From Candidatus Falkowbacteria bacterium CG10_big_fil_rev_8_21_14_0_10_43_11 (lineage in GTDB: Bacteria; Patescibacteriota; Patescibacteriia; Patescibacteriales; XYC2-FULL-47-12), in the NCBI GenBank assembly GCA_002778635.1, contig PFAS01000047.1, forward strand, positions 3,811 through 29,889: a stretch of DNA of 26,079 nt, read 5' to 3'. The notes under the pieces were generated by a model. It had not been told where the DNA came from. It made no database searches and was given only the letters and a program-made list of their open reading frames with translations. Positions 6,131 to 12,984 of the stretch are shown here, one piece after another; the stretch's first letter is position 1, and each line of letters starts with the position of its first letter. The translations under genes and the position numbers were made by a program.

Positions 6131-8212
6131 ATGGATTATCCCCTTAATAAAGTCCGCAACATCGGCATTATCGCCCACATCGACGCCGGCAAAACAACCG
6201 TTTCCGAGCGCATTTTATTTTACACCGGCAAAAAGCACAAAATCGGCGAGGTGCACGAAGGCGAAGCGACGATGGACTGGATGGAACAGGAGCAAGAGCG
6301 CGGTATTACCATAACGAGCGCCGCGACCACTTGTTTTTGGAAAGATTGCCGCATCAACTTAATTGATACTCCGGGACATGTGGATTTTACCGCCGAAGTG
6401 GAACGCTCTTTGCGCGTTTTAGACGGCGGCGTAGTCGTATTTGACGGCGTAGCCGGCGTTGAGCCGCAATCCGAAACGGTTTGGCATCAGGCGGAAAAAT
6501 ACAGCGTGCCGCGCATGTGTTTTATCAATAAATTGGATAGAACCGGCGCGGATTTTTATAAAGACGTGGAATCCATTCACAGCCGTTTGACCAAAAGCGC
6601 TTACCCGATCCAGCTGCCTATCGGCACGGAAGAAAATTTTCGCGGCTTAGTTGATTTGCTTACGCGCAAAGCGCGAATTTACGAAGACGAATTGGGCACT
6701 AAATTCAGCGACGAAGAGGTGCCGGCGGACATGAAAGACAAAGTGGAAGAATACCGCGCGAAATTGGTTGAAGCGATCGTGGAAAATGACGAAGAGTTAA
6801 TGGGTAAATATTTGGCCGGTGAAGAAATCGGCGCGGAAGATTTAAAAAAAGAATTGCGCGCGGGAGTAATCACTAACCGTCTGGTGCCGATTATGTGCGG
6901 CAGCGCGCTGAAAAATAAAGGCGTGCAGTTTTTATTGGACGCGGTCTGCGACTATTTGCCGTCGCCGCTTGACGTGCCGCCGCTGGAAGGAATTGACGCC
7001 AAAGACGCGGCCAAAAAAATTGCCGTACATCCGGACCCAAATGAGCCGTTCGCGGGCCTAGCTTTTAAAATCGCGACCGACCCTTTTGTCGGCAAACTTT
7101 GTTTTGTCCGCGTTTATAGCGGCATCTTAAAATCCGGCTCTTATGTTTTAAATACCGCGAACGACGCCAAAGAGCGCATCGCTCGCATTGTTTTGATGCA
7201 CGCCAATCACCGTGAGGATGTGGATGAAGTAAAGGCGGGTGAAATCGCGGCCGTGATTGGTCTAAAGAGCACCGTTACCGGACATACGCTTTGCGATGAG
7301 AGCCGCCCGCTGATTTTAGAAAGCATTACTTTCCCCGAACCGGTAATCAAAGTCGCCGTGGAACCGAAAACCAAAGCGGACCAGGAAAAAATGGGCATTG
7401 CTTTGCAGAAACTTGCGGAAGAAGACCCGACTTTTCGCGTTAATACCGATCAGGAAACCGGCCAGACTTTAATCGCGGGCATGGGCGAGTTGCATTTGGA
7501 TATTATTGTTGATCGTATGAAGCGCGAGTTTAAAGTGGAAGCGAACATCGGCCAGCCGCAAGTCGCTTATCGCGAGACAATCAAAAAAGAAGCGGAAGCC
7601 GAAGGAAAATACATCCGCCAATCCGGCGGCCGCGGTCAATACGGCCATTGCTATTTGCGCGTGAAGCCGCAAGAAACCGGCAAAGGTTTTGAATTTAACG
7701 ATGAAGTAAAAGGCGGCGCTATTCCGCGCGAGTATATTCCGGCCATTCAAAAAGGCGTTAAAGAAGCGCTGGACAAAGGAATTTTGGCCGGTTACCAGTT
7801 GGTTGACATTAGCGTTACCGTCTATGACGGTTCGTATCACGAAGTTGACTCATCCGAAGCGGCGTTTAAAATCGCGGGTTCAATGGCTTTTCAAGACGCT
7901 TGCCGCAAAGCCGATCCGGTATTGTTAGAGCCGGTAATGAATGTGGAAGTAGTAACGCCGGAACAGTTTATGGGAGATGTGGTCGGCGATATTAATTCCA
8001 AGCGAGGTAAAGTGGAAGAAATGAGCGAACGCGGCCAGATGAAAGTGATTGACGCCAAAGTGCCGCTCGCGGAAATGTTCGGTTATGCCACGCAATTGCG
8101 CTCCATGACGCAGGGCCGCGCGAGCTACAGCATGGAATTATTCGGCTACGAAGAAGTGCCGCGCAACAAAGCGCAGGAAATTATTGAAGGCAAAAGCGGA
8201 GGAAAAAAGTAG
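6131..8212 (+). CDS. fusA: Translation elongation factor G
   Basis: EF-G is the GTPase that drives ribosome translocation and, with RRF, ribosome recycling. The 693-residue product is full length. GTPase motifs are AHIDAGKT (G1, residues 15-22), RGITITSA (G2, about 57-64), DTPGH (G3, 79-83) and NKLD (G4, 133-136), with the SALKNKG G5 region near 258. Domains II to V follow, including RQSGGRGQYGH of domain IV and the MTQGRASYSMEL C-terminal segment. A 195-base gap without ribosome binding site separates it from rpsG. It is the last str gene before a new strong promoter. Confidence 0.98.
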   Translation: MDYPLNKVRNIGIIAHIDAGKTTVSERILFYTGKKHKIGEVHEGEATMDWMEQEQERGITITSAATTCFWKDCRINLIDTPGHVDFTAEVERSLRVLDGGVVVFDGVAGVEPQSETVWHQAEKYSVPRMCFINKLDRTGADFYKDVESIHSRLTKSAYPIQLPIGTEENFRGLVDLLTRKARIYEDELGTKFSDEEVPADMKDKVEEYRAKLVEAIVENDEELMGKYLAGEEIGAEDLKKELRAGVITNRLVPIMCGSALKNKGVQFLLDAVCDYLPSPLDVPPLEGIDAKDAAKKIAVHPDPNEPFAGLAFKIATDPFVGKLCFVRVYSGILKSGSYVLNTANDAKERIARIVLMHANHREDVDEVKAGEIAAVIGLKSTVTGHTLCDESRPLILESITFPEPVIKVAVEPKTKADQEKMGIALQKLAEEDPTFRVNTDQETGQTLIAGMGELHLDIIVDRMKREFKVEANIGQPQVAYRETIKKEAEAEGKYIRQSGGRGQYGHCYLRVKPQETGKGFEFNDEVKGGAIPREYIPAIQKGVKEALDKGILAGYQLVDISVTVYDGSYHEVDSSEAAFKIAGSMAFQDACRKADPVLLEPVMNVEVVTPEQFMGDVVGDINSKRGKVEEMSERGQMKVIDAKVPLAEMFGYATQLRSMTQGRASYSMELFGYEEVPRNKAQEIIEGKSGGKK

Positions 8213-8245
8213 CGTAAAAACATTGAAACAATTAACAAGCGATAA

Positions 8246-8274
8246 TTGACAAGTGGTAATGACAGTTATATAAT
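8246..8274 (+). promoter_or_regulatory. Consensus sigma70-type promoter before the acidic gene and tuf
   Basis: TTGACA (8246-8251) and TATAAT (8269-8274) are perfect consensus boxes with an ideal 17-base spacer. Initiation near 8281 would start a transcript about 35 bases before the ATG at 8316. Confidence 0.85.
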
Positions 8275-8315
8275 TTTGATTAGTTGCAATTTTAAATAAA
8301 ATAAATTTGTGGGAT

Positions 8316-8870
8316 ATGCAAAATCAACTTGACAGGATTATAAATTTAGTAAAAAAAACCGGCGACCGTCTGGTTGTTTTGGATCGCGATAACCCGCGTC
8401 AAAGTTATGTAGTAATGGATATTAACGATTATGAAATGTTAGTGGATAAGGGAGAATGCCATTGGGATGGCGACGGCGAAAGCGATGATTTTTATAAAGA
8501 GCCTTGGGACGAGAGCGATGAAGAAGATGAAGATTGGGATTTTAAGCCGGAAAATTACTTAAGCGATGATTTAAAAGAGGATAATAATGAATATGATTTT
8601 AATGAGCCGCCGATAGTTGATCTGGACGGCGATGACTATGGGGACGACGGAAAAGAAGATTTTACGCCAATAGATGAAATTTTTGCTGAAAAAAAGGTAA
8701 AAAATAAAAAAACCAGCCAGCTTGACAATAGTTTGAAGTATGGTACAATGAAGCATAATTCCGAAGAAATCAGCGGAAAACGGCGTTCTCGCTGGGAAAT
8801 TGCGCCGGAAGTGAAAAAAACATTTGAAAATGAGCCGGAGGAAGACAGATATTATTTAGAAACCATTTAA
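8316..8870 (+). CDS. Acidic protein with Phd/YefM-like N-terminus, between fusA and tuf
   Basis: I choose ATG 8316; a TTG at 8307 would add three residues. The first 45 of 184 residues (LDRIINLVKKTGDRLVVLDR, then SYVVMDINDYEMLV) follow the pattern of Phd/YefM antitoxin N-terminal domains: a helix ending KTG, strand VVL, strand YVVM, then helix DYE.L. The remainder is highly acidic, with runs of Asp/Glu and Trp-containing segments (DEEDEDWDF), probably disordered, and ends in a short patch PEEDRYYLETI that may be a binding motif. No toxin gene is adjacent. The position between two elongation factor genes, under its own consensus promoter, suggests a housekeeping or regulatory role rather than a toxin-antitoxin pair. 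The function is inferred only weakly. Confidence 0.75.
   Translation: MQNQLDRIINLVKKTGDRLVVLDRDNPRQSYVVMDINDYEMLVDKGECHWDGDGESDDFYKEPWDESDEEDEDWDFKPENYLSDDLKEDNNEYDFNEPPIVDLDGDDYGDDGKEDFTPIDEIFAEKKVKNKKTSQLDNSLKYGTMKHNSEEISGKRRSRWEIAPEVKKTFENEPEEDRYYLETI
8722..8749 (+). promoter_or_regulatory. Internal promoter inside the acidic gene, toward tuf
   Basis: TTGACA (8722-8727) and TACAAT (8744-8749) are separated by 16 bases. A transcript from here would carry tuf with a leader of about 200 bases. Confidence 0.55.
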
Positions 8871-8895
8871 TTTTTTTGGTTTTTTTTACTTTATT

Positions 8896-8941
8896 TATAA
8901 TAATTTAGGCGGCTGGATTGTAACCCCGCAGTACTGTGGGG
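8896..8941 (+). promoter_or_regulatory. tuf-proximal -10 box and hairpin leader
   Basis: TATAAT (8896-8901) is a perfect -10 box without a good -35 box. A transcript from about 8908 would begin with GGCGGCTGGATTGTAA and a hairpin CCCCGCA/TGTGGGG (8924-8941, loop GTAC). AAGGA (8951-8955) is a modest ribosome binding site nine bases before the tuf ATG, one of the few in the cluster. Confidence 0.45.
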
Positions 8942-8964
8942 GCCGTAATTAAGGAATAAAAAAC

Positions 8965-10152
8965 ATGACTGCACAATTTGAACGCACAAAACCCCATGTT
9001 AATGTCGGCACCATCGGCCACGTTGACCATGGCAAGACGACTTTAACGGCAGCTATTTTAAAAGTGTTGCATGCTAAAGGTTTTACTGCTTCCGAAAAAT
9101 CAGTTGACCAAATAGACGCTGCTCCGGAAGAAAAAGCGCGCGGCATTACAATCGCCACCGCGCATGTTGAGTATGAATCGGAAAAACGCCATTACGCGCA
9201 CGTAGACTGCCCGGGTCACGCCGATTACGTCAAAAACATGATTACCGGCGCGGCTCAGATGGATGGCGCGATTTTGGTCGTGAGTGCGACTGACGGTCCG
9301 ATGCCGCAAACGCGCGAACATATTTTGCTTGCAAATCAGGTAGGCGTGCCGTATGTCGTGGTATTTTTAAACAAAGTTGACATGGTTGAGGATAAAGAAT
9401 TGATTGATTTGGTAGAAGAAGAAGTTCGTGATTTATTAAAAAAGTACGAATTTGACGGCGATAACGCGACGATTATCCGCGGCAGCGCTTTGAAGGCGTT
9501 AGAAGATCCGAACGGCGAGTACGGCCAGGCGATTTTAGATTTAGTCAAGGCTTTGGACGAAAAGATTCCGGAGCCGAAACGCGATATTGATAAGCCGTTT
9601 TTAATGCCGATTGAAGATGTTTTCTCAATTGAAGGCCGCGGCACCGTAGTCACCGGCCGCATTGAGCGCGGCATAGTAAAAGTCGGCGAAGAACTGGAAA
9701 TAATCGGTTTGCGCGATACCCAAAAGACTACTGCCACCGGCATTGAAATGTTTAACAAAACTTTAAATCAGGGACAAGCGGGAGACAACGCCGGCGTACT
9801 TTTGCGCGGCACTAAAAAAGATGAAGTGGAACGCGGCCAGGTTTTGGCTAAACCAGGATCAGTTACTCCGCATACGGAATTTGAATCCGAGGTATATGTT
9901 TTAACCAAAGAAGAAGGCGGACGCCATAAGCCGTTTTTTAAAGGATATAAGCCGCAATTTTACATCGGCACCACTGATGTTACGGGCGAGGTAAGTTTGT
10001 CGGAAGGAACGGAAATGGTCATGCCGGGCGATACCGTCAAAATGACGATTAAATTAATCGCGCCCATCGCTTTGGAAGAAAAGCAAAAATTCGCCATTCG
10101 CGAAGGCGGCCATACCGTAGGCGCCGGCGTTGTGGCAAAAATGATTAAGTAA
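8965..10152 (+). CDS. tuf: Translation elongation factor Tu
   Basis: EF-Tu is the GTPase that brings aminoacyl-tRNA to the ribosomal A site. The 395-residue product is full length, with GHVDHGKT (G1, residues 18-25), RGITIATA (G2, about 59-66), DCPGH (G3, 81-85) and NKVD (G4, 136-139). Domains II and III follow, with GRGTVVTGRIERG and the conserved C-terminal end FAIREGGHTVGAGVV. It is the only tuf copy in the window. Three possible promoters upstream fit very high expression. Paired hairpins lie between it and rpsJ. Confidence 0.99.
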   Translation: MTAQFERTKPHVNVGTIGHVDHGKTTLTAAILKVLHAKGFTASEKSVDQIDAAPEEKARGITIATAHVEYESEKRHYAHVDCPGHADYVKNMITGAAQMDGAILVVSATDGPMPQTREHILLANQVGVPYVVVFLNKVDMVEDKELIDLVEEEVRDLLKKYEFDGDNATIIRGSALKALEDPNGEYGQAILDLVKALDEKIPEPKRDIDKPFLMPIEDVFSIEGRGTVVTGRIERGIVKVGEELEIIGLRDTQKTTATGIEMFNKTLNQGQAGDNAGVLLRGTKKDEVERGQVLAKPGSVTPHTEFESEVYVLTKEEGGRHKPFFKGYKPQFYIGTTDVTGEVSLSEGTEMVMPGDTVKMTIKLIAPIALEEKQKFAIREGGHTVGAGVVAKMIK

Positions 10153-10160
10153 ATACTTTA

Positions 10161-10209
10161 TCCTCCGAAATATTTTCGGAGGACAGCAGTGTTTATTTAT
10201 AAACGCTAA
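10161..10209 (+). promoter_or_regulatory. Double hairpin between tuf and rpsJ with a possible leader peptide
   Basis: TCCTCCGAAA (10161-10170) pairs perfectly with TTTCGGAGGA (10174-10183) around a TAT loop. A second stem, AGTGTTT/AAACGCT (10188-10207), follows. There is no T tract, so it is not a standard terminator. GGAGGA is positioned six bases before GTG 10189, which opens a six-codon frame (GTG TTT ATT TAT AAA CGC TAA). Confidence 0.45.
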
Positions 10210-10237
10210 ATCTTTAAAATTAGAAAATAAAGATTAC

Positions 10238-10600
10238 ATGAGTATCACTGAAACAAACAAGAAGCCAGCGTCGGATGCGGTCGTTCCTGAAGACAGCAAA
10301 CAAAAAATCAGGATTAAGATTCGCGCTTACGATTACAAAATCATCGATCAAGCGGCAAAAACGATTATTGAAAGCGTTCAGCGTAGCGGCGTGCAGGTTT
10401 TCGGCCCGATTCCGCTGCCAACGGCCAAAAGAAAGTACACGGTAAACCGATCTACTTTCGTGCACCGGAAATCAAAGGAGCAGTATGAAATGCGCGTTCA
10501 TAAGCGTTTGATTGATATTATTGAGCCGACTGCCAAAACAGTGGAGCTTCTGACAAATTTAAGCTTGCCGACCGGCGTGGACGTGGAAATTAAAATGTGA
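10238..10600 (+). CDS. rpsJ: Small-subunit ribosomal protein S10 (uS10)
   Basis: S10 is a 30S head protein that also acts in NusB-dependent antitermination in other bacteria. The core (KIRIKIRAYDYKIID to GVDVEIKM) matches the family, whose usual length is about 102; this one has 120 residues because of an extra polar N-terminal segment of about 20 residues (TETNKKPASDAVVPEDSKQ). The GPIPLPT and RKYTVNRSTFVHRKSKEQYE segments are conserved. It ends in TGA, the only core gene in the window to do so. No ribosome binding site precedes it. A 239-base gap separates it from rplC. Confidence 0.97.
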   Translation: MSITETNKKPASDAVVPEDSKQKIRIKIRAYDYKIIDQAAKTIIESVQRSGVQVFGPIPLPTAKRKYTVNRSTFVHRKSKEQYEMRVHKRLIDIIEPTAKTVELLTNLSLPTGVDVEIKM

Positions 10601-10615
10601 TAGATCGCTAATTGC

Positions 10616-10651
10616 CACGAATTCATAAACGAACAGCCGCGAATTACTAGT
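10616..10651 (+). repeat. CACGAAT-type 35-base element, copy 2 (after rpsJ)
   Basis: It starts CACGAAT, continues AACGAACAGCCGCGAATT and ends near TAGT, and parallels the element at 5949-5982. Both lie just downstream of ribosomal protein genes. Confidence 0.5.
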
Positions 10652-10790
10652 ACGCAAAATAAAAATACATCATTGGATTGTTGCTGTAACCCCTTTTGGG
10701 AAGTATGGCAAGAAGAAGATGATAAAAAACGAGGATTTAAGAGTCAAATAACTACAACAAAAAGTAAAGCTAGCCAAGATATTTTAGAAT

Positions 10791-10821
10791 TCTGGCGCTT
10801 TGTTGTAAGGCCAGATTTTTT
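10791..10821 (+). terminator. Terminator-like hairpin in the rplC leader
   Basis: TCTGGC (10791-10796) pairs with GCCAGA (10810-10815) and is followed directly by six T residues. An upstream AGCCAAGA (10772-10779) could pair imperfectly with the left arm instead, which would allow attenuation. It ends 18 bases before the rplC ATG. Confidence 0.5.
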
Positions 10822-10839
10822 ATTTCAATTAGTTTTAAT

Positions 10840-11631
10840 ATGAAATTCATTTTAGGCAAAAAATTAGAGATGACGCAGCTTTTCCAAGACGACGGAACGG
10901 TCGTGCCGGTGACTAAAATTCAGGCGGGACCGTGCGTCGTAACGCAGGTTAAAAACGCCGGTAAAGACGGTTACGCGGCCGTGCAATTTGGTTATGGAGC
11001 AAAGAGAGCAAAAAATATTAATAAATCATTGCGCGGGCATGCGGACGGCTTGGGTAATTTTCAATATTTGCGGGAGATGAGGGTTAAAGACGAAAACAAA
11101 GAGAAAGTTGAATTGAAGCGCGGGCAAATCATTGATGTTTCCAGTTTTATTCTAGGCGATGTCGTTGACGCGATTGGCGCGTCCAAAGGGCTTGGTTTTC
11201 AGGGCGTAGTCAAACGGCATCATTTTCACGGTTCTCCCGGGAGCCACGGCCACAAAGACCAATTGCGGCACTCGGGTTCAGTGGGGGCTAAAGGTCCGGC
11301 GCATGTTTTTAAGGGCACTCGCATGGGCGGCCACATGGGCGATGAGCGAGTAACGATGAAAAATTTATCAATTGCCAAAGTTGACGCGGACAATAATATT
11401 TTATATGTCAGAGGAGCGGTACCCGGAGCGCGCAACGGATTAGTTATCATTAAGGGAGAAGGGGAGATGACGATTGCGGAAAGTAAGAAGTCGGAAGTAA
11501 GAAGTGAAGAAAAAGAGACGGAAAAAATTACCAATGACGAATTAAGAATTAAGAATAAAGGAGAGGAACAAGCAGCAGAAGAGAACATAGAAGAAAAAGA
11601 ACAAAAAAAAGAAGAAGTCGCGGCAATTTAA
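10840..11631 (+). CDS. rplC: Large-subunit ribosomal protein L3 (uL3) with long acidic tail
   Basis: L3 binds 23S rRNA near the peptidyl transferase centre and is an early 50S assembly protein. The core (about residues 1-207) is typical: start FILGKKLEMTQLF, the central loop GSPGSHGHKDQLRHSGSVGA, then GTRMGGHMGDERVTMKNL and NGLVIIKGEG. The remaining 55 residues are a Glu/Lys-rich tail not normally found in L3. Its DNA (11461-11628) is built from the same GTAAGAAGT and GAATTAAGAATTAAG-like units seen in intergenic repeats of such genomes. The tail therefore probably arose by readthrough into a repeat. No ribosome binding site precedes the ATG. Confidence 0.97.
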   Translation: MKFILGKKLEMTQLFQDDGTVVPVTKIQAGPCVVTQVKNAGKDGYAAVQFGYGAKRAKNINKSLRGHADGLGNFQYLREMRVKDENKEKVELKRGQIIDVSSFILGDVVDAIGASKGLGFQGVVKRHHFHGSPGSHGHKDQLRHSGSVGAKGPAHVFKGTRMGGHMGDERVTMKNLSIAKVDADNNILYVRGAVPGARNGLVIIKGEGEMTIAESKKSEVRSEEKETEKITNDELRIKNKGEEQAAEENIEEKEQKKEEVAAI

Positions 11632-11655
11632 CAATGTGACAATGCAGTAATTTTT

Positions 11656-12321
11656 ATGAAAGTTAAAGTTTATAATCAAAACGCGGAAATAGTCGGAGAG
11701 CAGGATTTAAATCCGGCGGTATTTGACGTAAAAGCGAACGAAGCTTTAATTCATCAGGTTGCGGTGGCGCAAATGTCCAACGAGCGGCAGGTGCTCGCCC
11801 ATACCAAAACCAAAGGCGAAGTGCGCGGCGGCGGCCGCAAGCCTTGGCGCCAAAAAGGCACCGGCCGGGCGCGCGCCGGTTCATCCCGCAGTCCGTTATG
11901 GACCGGCGGCGGCGTGACTTTTGGACCGCGCTCCAATCGCAATTTTTCCAAAAAGATAAATATCAAAATGAAACGACAAGCGATCTTGGGAGTTTTGTCG
12001 GATAAGGTTCGCCATCAGAGTTTGATAATAGTTGATAAATTAGATTTGCCGGAAGCAAAAACCAAGCAAGCGGCGCTCATAATTAAAAATTTTGCCGCGA
12101 AAACGATAATTGGCGGTGAAGCGAACAAACAGAGAAAAAATAATATTTTAGTGATGACAGCGGGCAGAGAAGAAAAAGCGGAGCGGGCGCTGAAAAATTT
12201 AACCAGCGCGGAGTTGATAAAAATTAACAACATCAATATTTTGGATTTGTTAAAATATAAAAACATAATTTTAACTTTGGAAACGGTTAAAAAATTAGAA
12301 GAGCGGTATTCAGGCAAATAG
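11656..12321 (+). CDS. rplD: Large-subunit ribosomal protein L4 (uL4)
   Basis: L4 is a 23S rRNA-binding protein whose extended loop lines the peptide exit tunnel. In E. coli it also represses the S10 operon. The product has 221 residues with the tunnel loop LAHTKTKGEVRGGGRKPWRQ and KGTGRARAGSSRSPLW (about residues 49-80), the GGGVTFGP segment and the C-terminal globular part ending NIILTLETVKKLEERY. The tunnel loop is intact. It lies 24 bases after rplC and nine bases before rplW, so the three genes are very likely cotranscribed. Confidence 0.98.
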   Translation: MKVKVYNQNAEIVGEQDLNPAVFDVKANEALIHQVAVAQMSNERQVLAHTKTKGEVRGGGRKPWRQKGTGRARAGSSRSPLWTGGGVTFGPRSNRNFSKKINIKMKRQAILGVLSDKVRHQSLIIVDKLDLPEAKTKQAALIIKNFAAKTIIGGEANKQRKNNILVMTAGREEKAERALKNLTSAELIKINNINILDLLKYKNIILTLETVKKLEERYSGK

Positions 12322-12330
12322 CAAAAACAT

Positions 12331-12759
12331 ATGGCAGCATTTAAAGCAAAAAAAAATAGCAATCAAGACGGCCAGCCGGACAAAAATCCAAGCATGAAAG
12401 ATTTGTATGACGGCGGCATCAGCGCGACCGCAACTGACGCAAAAAAAGGAAAGTCAGCGGCGCGCGGCTCTTATTTGGAATCATATCGCGTGTTAATTAA
12501 ACCGTTAGTCACTGAAAAAGCGGCCAAAATCGGAGCGGCAAACAAATATGCTTTTGTAGTGTCAAAAGAAGCCAATAAAATAATGGTTGCCAAGGCGATA
12601 GAGCATGTCTATGGCGTTAAACCGGTTAGAATCAATATTATTAATAGAACAGGCAAAGTAGTTCGCAGCCGGCGGGGAAACGGCAAAAGAAAAGATTGGA
12701 AAAAGGCGATAATCAGTCTGCCTAAAGGAAAAAACATTAATATTTACGAAGGCGTGTAG
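12331..12759 (+). CDS. rplW: Large-subunit ribosomal protein L23 (uL23)
   Basis: L23 sits at the tunnel exit and docks trigger factor and SRP. The product has 142 residues against about 100 in E. coli. The conserved core starts near residue 50 (SYRVLIKPLVTEKA) and contains KYAFVVSKEANKI, the AIEHVYGVKPV helix and GKVVRSRRGNGKRKDWKKA. The first 48 residues form a polar, low-complexity extension. An internal ATG (MKDLYDGG, residue 22) could be an alternative start. A 225-base gap with repeats follows before rplB. Confidence 0.97.
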   Translation: MAAFKAKKNSNQDGQPDKNPSMKDLYDGGISATATDAKKGKSAARGSYLESYRVLIKPLVTEKAAKIGAANKYAFVVSKEANKIMVAKAIEHVYGVKPVRINIINRTGKVVRSRRGNGKRKDWKKAIISLPKGKNINIYEGV

Positions 12760-12843
12760 TTCAATAACGCCAAAAAGGGACTTAATAGATTAGCGAACCC
12801 TTAATACGAATGCTTCTTGCGGATTTAGTTGCCCCCGCAGTTA

Positions 12844-12899
12844 TACGAATGCCACGAATGTAGGAAAAAAGTTTAACAGCAGAATTCGTAGCATTCATG
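12844..12899. repeat. ATTCGT/ACGAAT inverted repeat in the rplW-rplB gap
   Basis: Positions 12844-12859 and 12884-12899 are 16-base inverse copies (13 Watson-Crick pairs, one G-U, two mismatches) around a 24-base loop. The arms contain ACGAATGCCACGAAT and ATTCGTAGCATTCATG, the same word family as the other intergenic elements here. The rest of the gap is the leader module copy. Confidence 0.6.
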
Positions 12900-12927
12900 T
12901 CCATCTTAGCCGTTATAAGTCCGTATA

Positions 12928-12984
12928 AAGAGCTCGCATTAAAGATTCACTAAAAGATTAAAGTCCATAATTAACTTTTTGAAC
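12928..12984 (+). repeat. Start-codon-abutting leader module, copy 2 (rplB)
   Basis: It contains CTCGCATTAAAGATTCAC, then AAAGTCCATAAT, then TAACTTTTTGAAC directly against the rplB ATG. An upstream part (ACTTAATAGATTAGCGAACC, 12780-12799) also resembles sequence ahead of rpsG (ACTTAATAGAGCCCGCGAAC). Confidence 0.65.

Noticed and set aside
8316..8870. Toxin-antitoxin module between fusA and tuf
   Set aside because: No toxin-sized gene is next to the Phd-like protein on either strand; the neighbours are elongation factors.
8908..8922. GGCGGCTGGATTG in the tuf leader as a mimic of the 16S rRNA 3' end
   Set aside because: The match stops before the anti-Shine-Dalgarno part and is too short to claim mimicry.
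10598..10600. Possible UGA=Gly recoding, since rpsJ ends ATG TGA TAG
   Set aside because: No core gene contains an in-frame TGA although they have hundreds of glycines, and a Gram-positive-type S10 end (EIK plus one residue) fits a TGA stop.
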